Assembly (NCBI GenBank): GCA_038748065.1
Contig: JBCDJG010000105.1
Span: 1-5,078, forward strand
DNA length: 5,078 nt
Direction of reading: 5' to 3'
DNA from: JBCDJG01 sp038748065
Lineage (GTDB): Bacteria > Pseudomonadota > Gammaproteobacteria > Pseudomonadales > Halieaceae
In this document: piece by piece, positions 4,956-5,078 of the stretch
How positions within the stretch are numbered: the stretch's first letter is position 1
Layout: each line of letters opens with the position of its first letter
Position numbers and translations under genes: made by a program
The notes under the pieces: generated by a model
Told to the model about the DNA's origin: nothing
Databases searched by the model: none
The model's input: the letters and a program-made list of their open reading frames with translations, nothing else

Positions 4956-5078
4956 CGTTCATTTTCAATGACTTAAGCGAACCCAAGTAGCATTGAACCG
5001 CAACCTCGAGTGGTGTTTCACTCCACTTCTTGTTTAAGTGACGGCCAGCGCGCGCTGTTTATTCCCGGAAAAGGGAAA
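4956..5078. other. Intergenic tail with several short inverted repeats, no gene seen
   Basis: No reading frame with a credible start is visible. Structures present: TTCAATGACTT (4964-4974) with AAGT (4985-4988) and CATTGAA (4991-4997), an 11-bp stem with a 2-nt bulge; AGTGG/CCACT at 5009-5013/5023-5027; the perfect 12-bp palindrome CAGCGCGCGCTG at 5046-5057; and TTCCC/GGGAA at 5062-5066/5073-5077 at the window edge. None has a T-run. The function is unknown. Confidence 0.5.

Noticed and set aside
4779..5040. Integron attC sites or a CRISPR array as the explanation for the hairpin chain
   Set aside because: The hairpins differ in sequence and spacing, there are no repeated units, and no GTTRRRY-type core sites or spacer-repeat layout can be seen.

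Overview
The window looks like a stretch of gammaproteobacterial chromosome, possibly from a marine lineage. It is moderately GC-rich. It carries an outer-membrane beta-barrel protein, an ECF sigma factor with a membrane-bound anti-sigma factor, a Sec-exported subtilisin-like protease and intrinsic terminators. The taxonomic guess comes from overall character, not from a marker gene.

Layout: (i) Bases 1-~142 are the 5' end of an insertion sequence read on the minus strand. Only the first codons of its transposase are inside the window, preceded by two tandem copies of a 22-bp motif near the element end. (ii) Bases 275-1195 (+) encode a 306-aa exported outer-membrane beta-barrel protein. (iii) Bases 1196-1254 are a short convergent junction with a 16-bp tandem repeat; both flanking genes end in GAC-TAG and the repeat contains that hexamer. 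(iv) Bases 1249-3162 (-) encode a large secreted S8 serine protease. Its N-terminal half is an uninterrupted series of 62 four-residue repeats of the form V/I-E-x-x, followed by an I9-like propeptide and a catalytic domain with all key residues. (v) Bases 3163-3405 are a 243-bp divergent promoter region. (vi) Bases 3406-3915 and 3936-4664 (+) are an ECF sigma factor and its anti-sigma factor, closed by a strong intrinsic terminator at 4683-4708. (vii) Bases 4709-5078 hold no convincing protein gene but are full of inverted repeats, including a second terminator-like hairpin at 4926-4955. A structured non-coding RNA is possible there.

Working model (inference): the sigma/anti-sigma pair senses an envelope condition through the anti-sigma periplasmic domain and may control the divergent protease. 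The barrel, encoded convergently, could be a partner in the outer membrane or an unrelated neighbour. The most unusual element is the tetrad-repeat region of the protease, whose strict period of 4 does not match ordinary heptad coiled coils. The structured intergenic region at 4731-5040 is the second item worth following up.
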